DNA from: Atribacter laminatus
GTDB taxonomy: Bacteria > Atribacterota > Atribacteria > Atribacterales > Atribacteraceae
DNA: 64,000 nt
Assembly (NCBI RefSeq): GCF_015775515.1
Contig: NZ_CP065383.1
Span: forward strand, 62,001-126,000
Direction: 5' to 3'
Shown: positions 25,901 through 34,233 of the stretch, piece by piece
How positions within the stretch are numbered: the stretch's first letter is position 1
Layout: every line of letters starts with the position of its first letter
Program-made: the position numbers and the translations under genes
The notes under the pieces: generated by a model
The model's input: the letters and a program-made list of their open reading frames with translations, nothing else
Database searches by the model: none
What the model was told of the DNA's origin: nothing

Positions 25901-28249
25901 TCAAGCTTCGATCAGTAATTCATCTGATGAAATCTGGAAAAACCGTCTTTCAATTTCTTTTTTGAGAATTTGATTTTCCGGTTTCTGTAGTCGGGGATCA
26001 TCTTGGAGAATAAAATTCGCTTCTTCATGAGCTTTTTCCAAAATTTTCCAATCCCGAAAAGGGTCGGCTAAATGAAATTCCAAAATTCCCGATTGCCTAA
26101 CCCCATAAAATTCTCCCGGTCCTCTCATTTTGAGGTCTTCCTCAGCAATTAGAAACCCATCATCGGTATTGACCATTATTTCCATTCGTTTTTGTATATC
26201 TTGACTCTTCCCCTGGTAGAGCAAAACACACAAACCAACTTGATCTCCTCGACCAATTCTCCCCCGCAGTTGATGAAGTTGCGCCAAACCAAAGCGTTCG
26301 GCGTTTTCAATGACCATTACATTGGCATTGGGCACATCAATTCCCACTTCAATCACCGATGTAGCAACCAAGATTTGAATTCCTCCCCGAGAAAATCGAA
26401 TCATGATATCATCCTTCTCTTTTGAAGGAAGTTTTCCATGTATCAACTCAACTCGGGAACGAGGAAACCATTTATTCTTAAGCTGTCCATAAACCTCATT
26501 CACATTGCTTAACTCGAGATCGCTTTCCTCAATTGCCGGACAAACCACGAAAGCTTGCTGTCCCTTCTCTAAAAAAGAGCCTACCTGTTGAAAGGCTTGA
26601 GCCTGTTCTTTCATAGAAAAAGCGACGGTTTCAACCGGTTTCCTCCCCACTGGTTTTTCATCAAGAACCGAAATATCCAGGTCTCCATAAAGAGTTAAGG
26701 CTAAAGTTCGGGGAATGGGCGTTGCCGACATCACCAAAAGATGAGGAACGACAGCTTTTTCTTTTAATCGGGAGCGTTGCTTTACACCAAAACGATGCTG
26801 CTCATCGACAATGACCAATCCCAATTGATTAAATTGAACATAATCCTCCAACAGAGCATGAGTCCCGATAACCAAATGTACCTTCCCCTCACTGATTTTC
26901 TCTATTATTTCATCTTTTTCTTTGCTTTGACCACCAGTTAATAAACCTACTTCGATCCCAAAATCCTTTAATACTTGGCTCCAACGCAGATAATGTTGAT
27001 CAGCGAGGATTTCGGTTGGTGCCATCATAGCAACCTGCTGTCCGGCTTTTACAATATACAAAGCCCCTATGATAGCGACCAAGGTTTTCCCAGAACCAAC
27101 ATCTCCCTGGAGCAACCGATTCATGAGGCTGCCACTGGTCAGATTATTTTCTATTTGTTTTATTACTTTTTTCTGAGCGAAAGTCAACTCGAAAGGAAGT
27201 TTTTGAACAAAATGATCAATGAATTTCCGATCGAGAACAATAGGTTGGACTCGACAAGCTTGAATTTGATGTCGTCGAACCTTAAGACTTAAAGCAAAAA
27301 GAAGAAATTCCTCAAAAATGAGGGCAATTTGTGATCGAGATCGATGCTTATTCAATTCAGAAAATGAAGATCGGCTCGGATGGTGAAGCTCTAAAATTGC
27401 TTCGGGTTTTCTTTGAAGATGATATTTTTCTCGAATAGGCTGAGGAATAGTATCTTGAAAAACGGACAATGTTGTCTTAAGCGCTGTATCGATTAAAGAA
27501 CGTAATTTTTTAGTAGTAAGCCCATCGGTTAAACCATAAACCGGTAGGATGGATTCAAATTGAATATCTTCAGAATCGATAATTTCATACTCAAAACGAC
27601 TGGTTTCTTTCTTTCCATAAGCCATTTGAAAAAAACCGGTGAGGAGGATTTTTTTCCCCGGTGTGAGAATTCGAGCCAAAAAATCTCGGTTAAAACAAAC
27701 CAAAGAGACTTGCCCAGTTTTGTCTTGAATCACTATTTTCAATAATCGCCCTCTCCGGGTCGCTATTCGTTCGTGTCGAACCACCATTCCCATTACTGTC
27801 TGTAAAACTGAGCTTCCTACCTTGGCAATAGGAATAATCTGTCCTCGGTCTTGGTAAAGACGAGGAAAATAAAAAATGAGGTCTTCTCGGGTATAAATAT
27901 TCAATCGATTGAGCTGTTTTTCAACAACTGGTCCAACTCCATTTATGGTTCGAACCGAAAGCTGAGAATCCACCGACTTGGTGGGTGGCGAAGGTTGGGG
28001 TGTAAAAGGTTGTGATTGATGACCATCTTTGAGGTAGGTTTCCAGATCTCTCAGAAAAATACTCTTGGCTGAGTTCGACATTTGGGGATACCTATCGACA
28101 TCGATTAATAGTTCTTCAGGAACTGAAATAGAGAGCTTTTGGATCATTTTTTTTAGGTATTGATCAAATCCACCAAATACAGTTTGATTATCCAGTCGTT
28201 GAGATTCTTGTTCGATGATTTTTTTTAGTCGTTCTCTATCCATCTCCAT
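25901..28249 (-). CDS. recG: ATP-dependent DNA helicase RecG
   Basis: Reverses stalled replication forks and branch-migrates Holliday junctions. The 782-residue protein has the wedge OB-fold domain (ISIGE region, YTREDLIFYFPRLYQDR and VMGMVVRHERI), Walker A GDVGSGKTLVA, DEQH in VIVDEQHRFGVKQR, MSATPIPRT and the C-terminal helicase motifs GRIGRGDQVG. An extra N-terminal extension of about 95 residues precedes the wedge, as in some thermophile RecG proteins. Monocistronic-looking; rpmB diverges upstream. Confidence 0.95.
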   Translation of the reverse strand: MEMDRERLKKIIEQESQRLDNQTVFGGFDQYLKKMIQKLSISVPEELLIDVDRYPQMSNSAKSIFLRDLETYLKDGHQSQPFTPQPSPPTKSVDSQLSVRTINGVGPVVEKQLNRLNIYTREDLIFYFPRLYQDRGQIIPIAKVGSSVLQTVMGMVVRHERIATRRGRLLKIVIQDKTGQVSLVCFNRDFLARILTPGKKILLTGFFQMAYGKKETSRFEYEIIDSEDIQFESILPVYGLTDGLTTKKLRSLIDTALKTTLSVFQDTIPQPIREKYHLQRKPEAILELHHPSRSSFSELNKHRSRSQIALIFEEFLLFALSLKVRRHQIQACRVQPIVLDRKFIDHFVQKLPFELTFAQKKVIKQIENNLTSGSLMNRLLQGDVGSGKTLVAIIGALYIVKAGQQVAMMAPTEILADQHYLRWSQVLKDFGIEVGLLTGGQSKEKDEIIEKISEGKVHLVIGTHALLEDYVQFNQLGLVIVDEQHRFGVKQRSRLKEKAVVPHLLVMSATPIPRTLALTLYGDLDISVLDEKPVGRKPVETVAFSMKEQAQAFQQVGSFLEKGQQAFVVCPAIEESDLELSNVNEVYGQLKNKWFPRSRVELIHGKLPSKEKDDIMIRFSRGGIQILVATSVIEVGIDVPNANVMVIENAERFGLAQLHQLRGRIGRGDQVGLCVLLYQGKSQDIQKRMEIMVNTDDGFLIAEEDLKMRGPGEFYGVRQSGILEFHLADPFRDWKILEKAHEEANFILQDDPRLQKPENQILKKEIERRFFQISSDELLIEA

Positions 28250-28329
28250 TTTGATTGCACCCGATGGTATTGTAACCTGATATGAGAGCTAAGACAACGG
28301 AAAGATTTTTATCACTTGGTAAGAATGAG

Positions 28330-28359
28330 TTGAATTTACCATTTCCTTTGTGCTATATT
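28330..28359 (+). promoter_or_regulatory. Likely sigma-A promoter of rpmB
   Basis: TTGAAT (28330-28335) and TATATT (28354-28359) are separated by 18 bases, close to the vegetative consensus. It lies about 40 bases before the rpmB start, in the gap diverging from recG. Confidence 0.55.
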
Positions 28360-28401
28360 ACTCGTCGAAACGTGAAAATGACGAGAAAGGGTGAATTCAA
28401 A

Positions 28402-28587
28402 ATGGCAACCTGCGAAGTTTGTGGGAAAAAACCGGTTTTTGGTAATAAGATCAGCCACTCCCACCGAGTTACAAGAAAAATGTGGAGACCAAATATTCAG
28501 AAAGTCCGAGTACGTTTGAATGGTCATTCGGTAAAAATGAACATCTGCACCTCTTGTTTAAAGGCTGGAAAAATAAAAAAAGCGTAA
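28402..28587 (+). CDS. rpmB: Ribosomal protein L28
   Basis: A 61-residue large-subunit protein starting MATCEVCGKKPVFGN with NKISHSHRVTRKMW and ending CTSCLKAGKIKKA; the two CxxC pairs make it the zinc-binding form. The reading frame is open to 28282, but ATG 28402 after AAAGGGTG is the family start. Single plus-strand gene between recG and rpe with its own promoter and terminator. Confidence 0.96.
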   Translation: MATCEVCGKKPVFGNKISHSHRVTRKMWRPNIQKVRVRLNGHSVKMNICTSCLKAGKIKKA

Positions 28588-28607
28588 GTTTGCTTACGCT
28601 TTTTTTA
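28577..28607. terminator. Rho-independent terminator, probably bidirectional
   Basis: AGCGTAAG (28581-28588) pairs with CTTACGCT (28593-28600) around TTTG, flanked by A-run and T-run, so it can act in both directions. It overlaps the rpmB stop codon and separates rpmB from the convergent rpe. Confidence 0.85.
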
Positions 28608-28640
28608 TTACAAAAAACTTTGCTTTCCTCTAAACCCATA

Positions 28641-29306
28641 TTAAAACCTCTTGATTTTATCCGATATTTCGCGTACTTTTTGGGTAATTTTGTCTTCTTG
28701 GGAAAATATCAATGAACCAGCAGCAATAATCGATGCACCGCAAGATGCTAAATACTCAATATTGTTTTCATGAATACCACCATCAATTTCAATTAAAGTA
28801 TTCAACCCTCGCAATTTAATTTTTTTCTTCAATTGAATAATTTTCTGGTCCATACCGGGGATGATTTTCTGTCCTCCAAATCCCGGATTAACGGTCATCA
28901 GCAACACCATATATAATTTCGGGAGAATCTGGTCGAGCATGTGTACTGGTGTTCCAGGAGCAACAGCCAATGAAGCTTTGGCACCAGCTTTTAGAATAAG
29001 ATTGATTAAAAAATCAAAATCGGGAACAACTTCCAAATGAAAACTAATATTGTCAGCACCAGCATGAATAAAATCAAGGTAACAATCCTGGGGGTTTTGG
29101 ATCATGAGATGGACATCCAGAAAAGCTTTCGGTAGTATTTTCCGAACTGCTTCGACAATTAAGGTCCCAAAGGTAATGTTGGGAACAAAATGCCCATCCA
29201 TAACATCAATATGAATCACCTCTACTCCGCCCTCTTGAGCCATGAGTAATTGTTCTTTAAGACGAGAAAAATCGCAAGACAAAATTGAAGGGGCTAATAG
29301 TGCCAT
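28641..29306 (-). CDS. rpe: Ribulose-phosphate 3-epimerase
   Basis: Interconverts ribulose 5-phosphate and xylulose 5-phosphate. The 221-residue barrel has LAPSILSCDFSRL, VIHIDVMDGHFVPNIT, LDVHLMI, LLMTVNPGFGGQKII and EIDGGI, with metal ligands His and Asp in these motifs. ATG 29306 follows AGGTGG by five bases. rpe next to a PASTA protein and rsmB recalls the Bacillota rsmB-rlmN-stp-prkC-rsgA-rpe locus. Confidence 0.96.
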   Translation of the reverse strand: MALLAPSILSCDFSRLKEQLLMAQEGGVEVIHIDVMDGHFVPNITFGTLIVEAVRKILPKAFLDVHLMIQNPQDCYLDFIHAGADNISFHLEVVPDFDFLINLILKAGAKASLAVAPGTPVHMLDQILPKLYMVLLMTVNPGFGGQKIIPGMDQKIIQLKKKIKLRGLNTLIEIDGGIHENNIEYLASCGASIIAAGSLIFSQEDKITQKVREISDKIKRF

Positions 29307-29328
29307 AAACACCACCTATTCAAGCATT

Positions 29329-30378
29329 TTATAATTCTTTTTCCCAATAATAATAACCGTTTAAATAAATCAGGACTTTCCCTTTCCCCTTCGTTCGTGA
29401 TAAAATTTCCACCGTTTCTCCACCCTGATGTTCTTCTTCGTAAACCACCCGTTCTCCCAATTCATCATTTACTACGATTCTCACTATAATTGGGACTCTG
29501 GCATCAGGTAAAGCGAATCGAAGGCTTAAATCTTGTAAGTCTTGAACTGCCTGCACAATTTGAAGATTTATAGTTTGTCCTGGAGAAGCTTCCTGGCCGG
29601 ATTCTGGAATCTGGCCGATGATAATGCCAGGATTTCTTTCCGGCATGACAACTTCTTCAATCTGACCAACCGATAAATCCATTTCAGCCAAAAGCCGCCT
29701 GGCTTCTTCAACTTTTAATCCAATTAAATCTGGAACCAGTATTTTTGCCGGTGGAGTTGCAACAATTGCCTCGGTACCACCTTTGCTAATCAAAAGACTG
29801 ACTTGATTTCCTAATGGAAGTGTGCTCTCGGCGGGCGGATCCTGAGATATAACCGTACCTTTTAATACATCTTCATGGGTCACTTCCACCACTCGACCCA
29901 GTCGATATCCATTGGTTTCTAAAAGGTTCTGGGCTTCGCTTAAGCTTAAATCCCGGACATCCGGTACTCTGCTCATCGTGACTTCTTGAGTTACCGCTGG
30001 AGTGACAGCCACTCCTCCAGTTTGTGCTTGTCCAATATAACCGTTTATTACAACCCTAACCTTTCTTCCTCTTTTGGCTTCAGCCCCCGGAAGCGGATCT
30101 TGTTCCAATACCTGGTTCGCAATCCGATCAGAGCGATTTTCTATTCGGGCTACTTCAACCTGTAAACCCATTTTTGATGCTAAATTCACCGCAGTCACCA
30201 AGTCTTGGTTGCGGAAATCCGGCACCGCTAGTGATGTCGCACTAACCGAATACTGCAAAAGCATTAACCCAAAAAAGCCGCTAAGAACCACTCCTAAACC
30301 GAAGGCAATTACTGTTAGCAGTATTCGTAAAAAAAGGTTTGGTGTTTTTCCCTTTTTCGCCGTCACAGTTTCCTCCAA
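29329..30378 (-). CDS. Membrane-anchored PASTA-domain protein without kinase domain
   Basis: A 349-residue protein: a short basic cytoplasmic end, one membrane segment (FLRILLTVIAFGLGVVLSG), then three PASTA repeats at about 48-113 (VPDFRNQDLVTAV), 135-199 (VPDVRDLSLSEAQNLL) and 211-275 (VPDLIGLKVEEARRLL), and a C-terminal beta-rich domain ending NGYYYWEKEL. PASTA domains bind peptidoglycan fragments and usually belong to Ser/Thr kinases such as PrkC or to PBP2x. No kinase domain is present. Its place between rsmB and rpe is exactly where prkC stands in Bacillota, so it may be a kinase that lost its catalytic part or an independent wall sensor (inference). Overlaps rsmB by 16 bases. Confidence 0.9.
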   Translation of the reverse strand: MEETVTAKKGKTPNLFLRILLTVIAFGLGVVLSGFFGLMLLQYSVSATSLAVPDFRNQDLVTAVNLASKMGLQVEVARIENRSDRIANQVLEQDPLPGAEAKRGRKVRVVINGYIGQAQTGGVAVTPAVTQEVTMSRVPDVRDLSLSEAQNLLETNGYRLGRVVEVTHEDVLKGTVISQDPPAESTLPLGNQVSLLISKGGTEAIVATPPAKILVPDLIGLKVEEARRLLAEMDLSVGQIEEVVMPERNPGIIIGQIPESGQEASPGQTINLQIVQAVQDLQDLSLRFALPDARVPIIVRIVVNDELGERVVYEEEHQGGETVEILSRTKGKGKVLIYLNGYYYWEKEL

Positions 30379-31706
30379 GCCCTCCCAAAAAAACCATCGG
30401 AATTAAAATAATGAGGCCATATTACATATGATTTATCATCGGATAAGATAGTTGGTTTCAATTCAGGTTGTAACAAACTATTTCCAGGTAAATTTACTTC
30501 CCATTCTCCAGGATTCAGTTTTTCAAAGGCTCCAACTACTCCCTCGGTTTCTTCCGGTGTCAAAGTACAAACACAATACAATATAATACCACTTTTTTTT
30601 ATTAATGCAGAGGCATGGCATAAAAGTTGAAACTGCTTTTCAGCAAAAGGTCGGTTATCAGATTTTTTTCTAATAATTCCAATTTCAGGATTTCTTCGTA
30701 GTGTTCCCCAGCCGGAACAGGGAGCGTCCACAAAAACCCGATTGGCATCAATTAGTTCTTGAGGAAGGGACTGGGTTGCATCAACTGCAATGGTTCGGAT
30801 AATATCAATTCCTTGGCGATGAGCCAAAGTTTCAAGAGTCTTTAATTTTTCCGGGTAAATGTCAACCGCATATATGCAACCCTTATTTTTCATCATCTGA
30901 GCCATCATTAAGGTTTTTCCTCCTGAGCCGCAACCAATATCAACAATCTTCTCACCTGGTTGAGGATCAAAAAGATGGACCATGACCTGAGAGCTTAAAT
31001 CGTGGATAGAAAAATATCCTTTTTGATATTCGTCAGTTTCAACTAATTGAGTGTAATCCAAACCAGTATTAAGAGCATTGGGCAGCAAGGGCAGTGAATT
31101 TGAGACGATAGAATACTTTTTTAATAAAATCGTAATGAGTTTTTGTGAATCCGTTTTTAAAGGATTCACTCGAAGATAAAGAACTGGAGGAAGAACCAGG
31201 GATTTTTTCAGTTGGTTCATTTCGCCCTCGGTCAAAAACCTTCTCCAATATCCTTCTAACCATTGAGGAAGAACCATGCCCCACTGTTCCGCTTGTTTGC
31301 ACCAACGGACTCTTTCCGATGCCGCCTTGCGTAAGACAGCGTTGACCAGTTTAATCCAAGGATGGGAATGAGTATGACGAGCTAATTCGACAGTCTCCGA
31401 CACCACCGCATAATCCGGAATGCGGGTATCCACCGCCAGTTGAAAAAGCCCCAAATACAATATGATTTGAACCTTTTTGGGAAGACCCTTGGGTTTTTGA
31501 AGATAGACTGAGGCAATTTCCTGAAGTTGGGGATAAAATTTCACGATTCCTCGAACCAAGTGAACTAAAAAGGAACGGTCGGGAATTGAAAGCTCACCAG
31601 TTTTTATTGATAATGAATAGTGTTTATCTAAAAAAATGGGTTCTCCTCGAAAAAGTCGGTTCAAGATAAGAAAAGCTTCTAAACGAACGTTCACAGTTAT
31701 GGGCAT
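30363..31706 (-). CDS. rsmB: 16S rRNA (cytosine967-C5)-methyltransferase
   Basis: Methylates C967 of 16S rRNA. The 447-residue protein has the N-terminal NusB-like RNA-binding domain (LVHLVRGIVKFYPQL, AVVSETVELARHTH, LVNAVLRKA) and the catalytic domain with DIGCGSGGKTLMMAQ, VDAPCSGWGTLRRNPE and YCVCTLTPEETEG, containing both catalytic cysteines. ATG 31706 lies behind GAAAGG; a GTG at 31721 is possible. Confidence 0.95.
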   Translation of the reverse strand: MPITVNVRLEAFLILNRLFRGEPIFLDKHYSLSIKTGELSIPDRSFLVHLVRGIVKFYPQLQEIASVYLQKPKGLPKKVQIILYLGLFQLAVDTRIPDYAVVSETVELARHTHSHPWIKLVNAVLRKAASERVRWCKQAEQWGMVLPQWLEGYWRRFLTEGEMNQLKKSLVLPPVLYLRVNPLKTDSQKLITILLKKYSIVSNSLPLLPNALNTGLDYTQLVETDEYQKGYFSIHDLSSQVMVHLFDPQPGEKIVDIGCGSGGKTLMMAQMMKNKGCIYAVDIYPEKLKTLETLAHRQGIDIIRTIAVDATQSLPQELIDANRVFVDAPCSGWGTLRRNPEIGIIRKKSDNRPFAEKQFQLLCHASALIKKSGIILYCVCTLTPEETEGVVGAFEKLNPGEWEVNLPGNSLLQPELKPTILSDDKSYVIWPHYFNSDGFFGRAWRKL

Positions 31707-31886
31707 AAATCCTTTCGGCACTTTTTAAAAACTATTTGGTTCAATTCTCCTATTCCTCTTTGCCGCTGGTGAAGATGAAAATACCGATCCCCTCGCCTTA
31801 GATAAAATGAAACCAGGAAGAAAAGAAAGCAAGGTGGAGTTCGTCTTTTGGCTTCCCTCACATAATATTTTCACCAGTCAATACTT

Positions 31887-32567
31887 TTAGTCTCGGCTTT
31901 GACGAAGAAGAATTAAACGTAATAATTGTAAAGCAGCCATGGCGGTTGCAGCTACATAGGTTAACGCTGCCGCATTTAGCATTTTTTTAATATCCGGCTG
32001 TTCGTCCCCGGCAACTATACCAGAATTGGTTAAGGCTGCATAGGCTCGACGGCTCGCATCGTATTCCACTGGGAGAGTAACCACCTGGAATAAAACTGCC
32101 GCGCTAAAGAAGATAATCCCAATATCCATGAGAAATCGAAAAGAAAAGATTAATCCTACAAAAAAGAGCGGAAAAGCGGCTCGTGAACCGATACTGGCCA
32201 CAGGAACCAAAATCGAACGCAAGGCAAAAGCCCCGTATTTCTCGCGCTTTTGCAATGCATGCCCAACTTCGTGCGCAGCAATACTATAATCAGCTATTGA
32301 ACCACCCCGAGCTACACCGGTAGAAAGTCTGAGTATTTCTCGAGATGGATCATAGTGATCGGTTAGCTGTCCTGGGGTCTCTTCAACCCGCAGGGAAAGA
32401 TTATTTTGTTGAATAAGCTGTTGGGCAACTTCTAATCCACTCAAACCTGCCCGAGAACGTTTCTGTGAAAGAGTTGCATAGGTGTTCTTTACTTTTGATT
32501 GGGCATAAAAAGCCAGGATGAGTGCCGGAATCAATAAAATAAACGTATAATCAAAAGGATAAAACAT
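31887..32567 (-). CDS. yugP: Membrane zinc metalloprotease, YugP family
   Basis: A 226-residue protein with an N-terminal membrane segment (FILLIPALILAFYAQ), the zinc-protease helix IAAHEVGHALQ (HExxH) and further C-terminal membrane segments (FFVGLIFSFRFLMDIG, IIFFSAAVLFQVVTLP). It also keeps the family segment PVEYDASRRA, which supplies the third zinc ligand. Substrate unknown. YugP-type genes are often found beside fmt and rsmB. Confidence 0.92.
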   Translation of the reverse strand: MFYPFDYTFILLIPALILAFYAQSKVKNTYATLSQKRSRAGLSGLEVAQQLIQQNNLSLRVEETPGQLTDHYDPSREILRLSTGVARGGSIADYSIAAHEVGHALQKREKYGAFALRSILVPVASIGSRAAFPLFFVGLIFSFRFLMDIGIIFFSAAVLFQVVTLPVEYDASRRAYAALTNSGIVAGDEQPDIKKMLNAAALTYVAATAMAALQLLRLILLRQSRD

Positions 32568-32581
32568 ATTCCGTGTACCTC

Positions 32582-33517
32582 CTAATAAAATTCATCTCCC
32601 GGTTGAATATGATATCCACAACAAAATTCTTGCCCGGATTGAAGTTTCCTATTTTCTGGATGCAACTCTTCTATCGCTAATATTCCCCTTCCGGTTCCCA
32701 CTAATAGCCCAACATCGGGTTCATACCGAATGATTTGACCAGCTTTTACTTTTTCCTCTGGTTTGTAAACGTGTGCTTTAATAATTTTCAGGCGTTTTTG
32801 ATGAAAATACCCAAAAGCACCTGGGCATGGAGCAAAAGCCCTAATTTGGCGAACGATTTCTTCAGCTGAACGATCCCAATTGATTTGATAAAGATCTTTC
32901 GGAATTTTTCCTGCATAACTCGCTCGATCATCCGATTGTGGAATCGGTTTGATCTTCCCGGCAATCCAGTCGGGAAGAATTTCCACTAACAATTCTCCAC
33001 CAATTTCCCCTAATTTTTTTTCCAAGGTATTGCTATCATCAGAACTTTCAATCTCTACTTCACGAACCGCCAAAACTGGACCAGTATCTATTCCTTCGTC
33101 CATCAACATGATGCTGACGCCAGTCTTTTTTTCGCCATTCAGAATCGCCCATCGAATTGGATCAGCACCACGATAACGAGGAAGGAGCGAGGCATGTACG
33201 TTTATGCATCCAAAGGGAGCAATCTCTAATAGCGATGAACGTAATATTTGTCCAAAGGCAGCTACTATCATAACATCTGGAGCAACATCATTCATTACTT
33301 CTAAAAATTCTTTCCGATTCACTTTATCCGGTTGTAAAACTGTGAGATCATGATCTTGGGACCAAACCTTGACCGGTGGAGGGGTTAATCTTCTGCCTCT
33401 TCCACATTCGCGGTCAGGTTGGGTAATAACTGCAGCAATATTATACTGGGCATCGAAAAGAGAGCGTAAAACTCCAATCGATAAGGGAGTTGTTCCTAAA
33501 AAAACGACTTTTGTCAT
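32582..33517 (-). CDS. fmt: Methionyl-tRNA formyltransferase
   Basis: Formylates initiator Met-tRNA. The 311-residue protein has VVFLGTTPLSIGVLR, the catalytic and folate motifs INVHASLLPRYRGADPI and MLMDEGIDTGPVL (with the active-site Asp) and a C-terminal OB-like domain. ATG overlaps the def stop (ATGA), pairing formylation with deformylation. Confidence 0.96.
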   Translation of the reverse strand: MTKVVFLGTTPLSIGVLRSLFDAQYNIAAVITQPDRECGRGRRLTPPPVKVWSQDHDLTVLQPDKVNRKEFLEVMNDVAPDVMIVAAFGQILRSSLLEIAPFGCINVHASLLPRYRGADPIRWAILNGEKKTGVSIMLMDEGIDTGPVLAVREVEIESSDDSNTLEKKLGEIGGELLVEILPDWIAGKIKPIPQSDDRASYAGKIPKDLYQINWDRSAEEIVRQIRAFAPCPGAFGYFHQKRLKIIKAHVYKPEEKVKAGQIIRYEPDVGLLVGTGRGILAIEELHPENRKLQSGQEFCCGYHIQPGDEFY

Positions 33518-34023
33518 CCATTATCACCATTCGAATTTATTCTTGATAATTTACTGGCTAAAACCAAACGACGAGTCGGACTCAATCGGTCAATAAAAAG
33601 AATTCCATTGAGATGATCGACTTCATGCTGAACGATCCGTGCCAATAAACCATCAGCTAAAAAATCCAGTTGCTTCCCTTGAACATCTTGAGCTGTAACC
33701 TGAATTTTCCGGAATCGGTTGACCTTTGAATATATTCCAGGAACACTTAAACACCCTTCTTCTCCCGTTTCTTTTTCGGTATCGACTTCTTTCCATTCGG
33801 GGTTAATTAAAGCCATATCTTCATTGATGTTTGGATTGTTTAAAACAACCAATCGTCGAAGAATCCCCACTTGATTGGCAGCTAATCCCAAACCAGACTT
33901 TTCATGAAGAGTGTCATACATATCCTGTATGATTTTTTTGACTTTAGCATCAATATTTTGAACAGGTTCGGCTTTTTGCCTCAAAACTTGGCTTCCATAT
34001 ATCTCAATATTTAAATCCGCCAT
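33514..34023 (-). CDS. def: Peptide deformylase
   Basis: Removes the N-formyl group from new proteins. The 169-residue metalloenzyme shows the three motifs GLGLAANQVGI, EEGCLSVPGIY and QHEVDHLNGILFIDR, with the Cys and two His metal ligands. Located between priA and fmt as in many bacteria; a 210-base gap upstream carries a D-type repeat. Confidence 0.97.
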   Translation of the reverse strand: MADLNIEIYGSQVLRQKAEPVQNIDAKVKKIIQDMYDTLHEKSGLGLAANQVGILRRLVVLNNPNINEDMALINPEWKEVDTEKETGEEGCLSVPGIYSKVNRFRKIQVTAQDVQGKQLDFLADGLLARIVQHEVDHLNGILFIDRLSPTRRLVLASKLSRINSNGDNG

Positions 34024-34113
34024 TTATACCACCTTTTTTCTAATATTTCTTATCAACAAGACCATAATTTATCAATCTTATTCTAAAAACATCAAACCTG
34101 TTTTTAATCAGAA

Positions 34114-34154
34114 CTTTCACCCTCATCCCACCCTTCCATCAAGGGAGAAGGAGC
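34114..34154 (+). repeat. D-type repeat
   Basis: CTTTCACCCTCATCC followed by CTTCCATCAAGGGAGAAGGAG, in the gap between priA and def. Related to 21369, 37860 and 62982. Confidence 0.55.
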
Positions 34155-34233
34155 AAACGAATCTACGAAGAAAGAAGTTAACCAAACTACTCAGTCTTTA
34201 CCATCGGTTGTCATAAATTGATACCAAGCCCTA

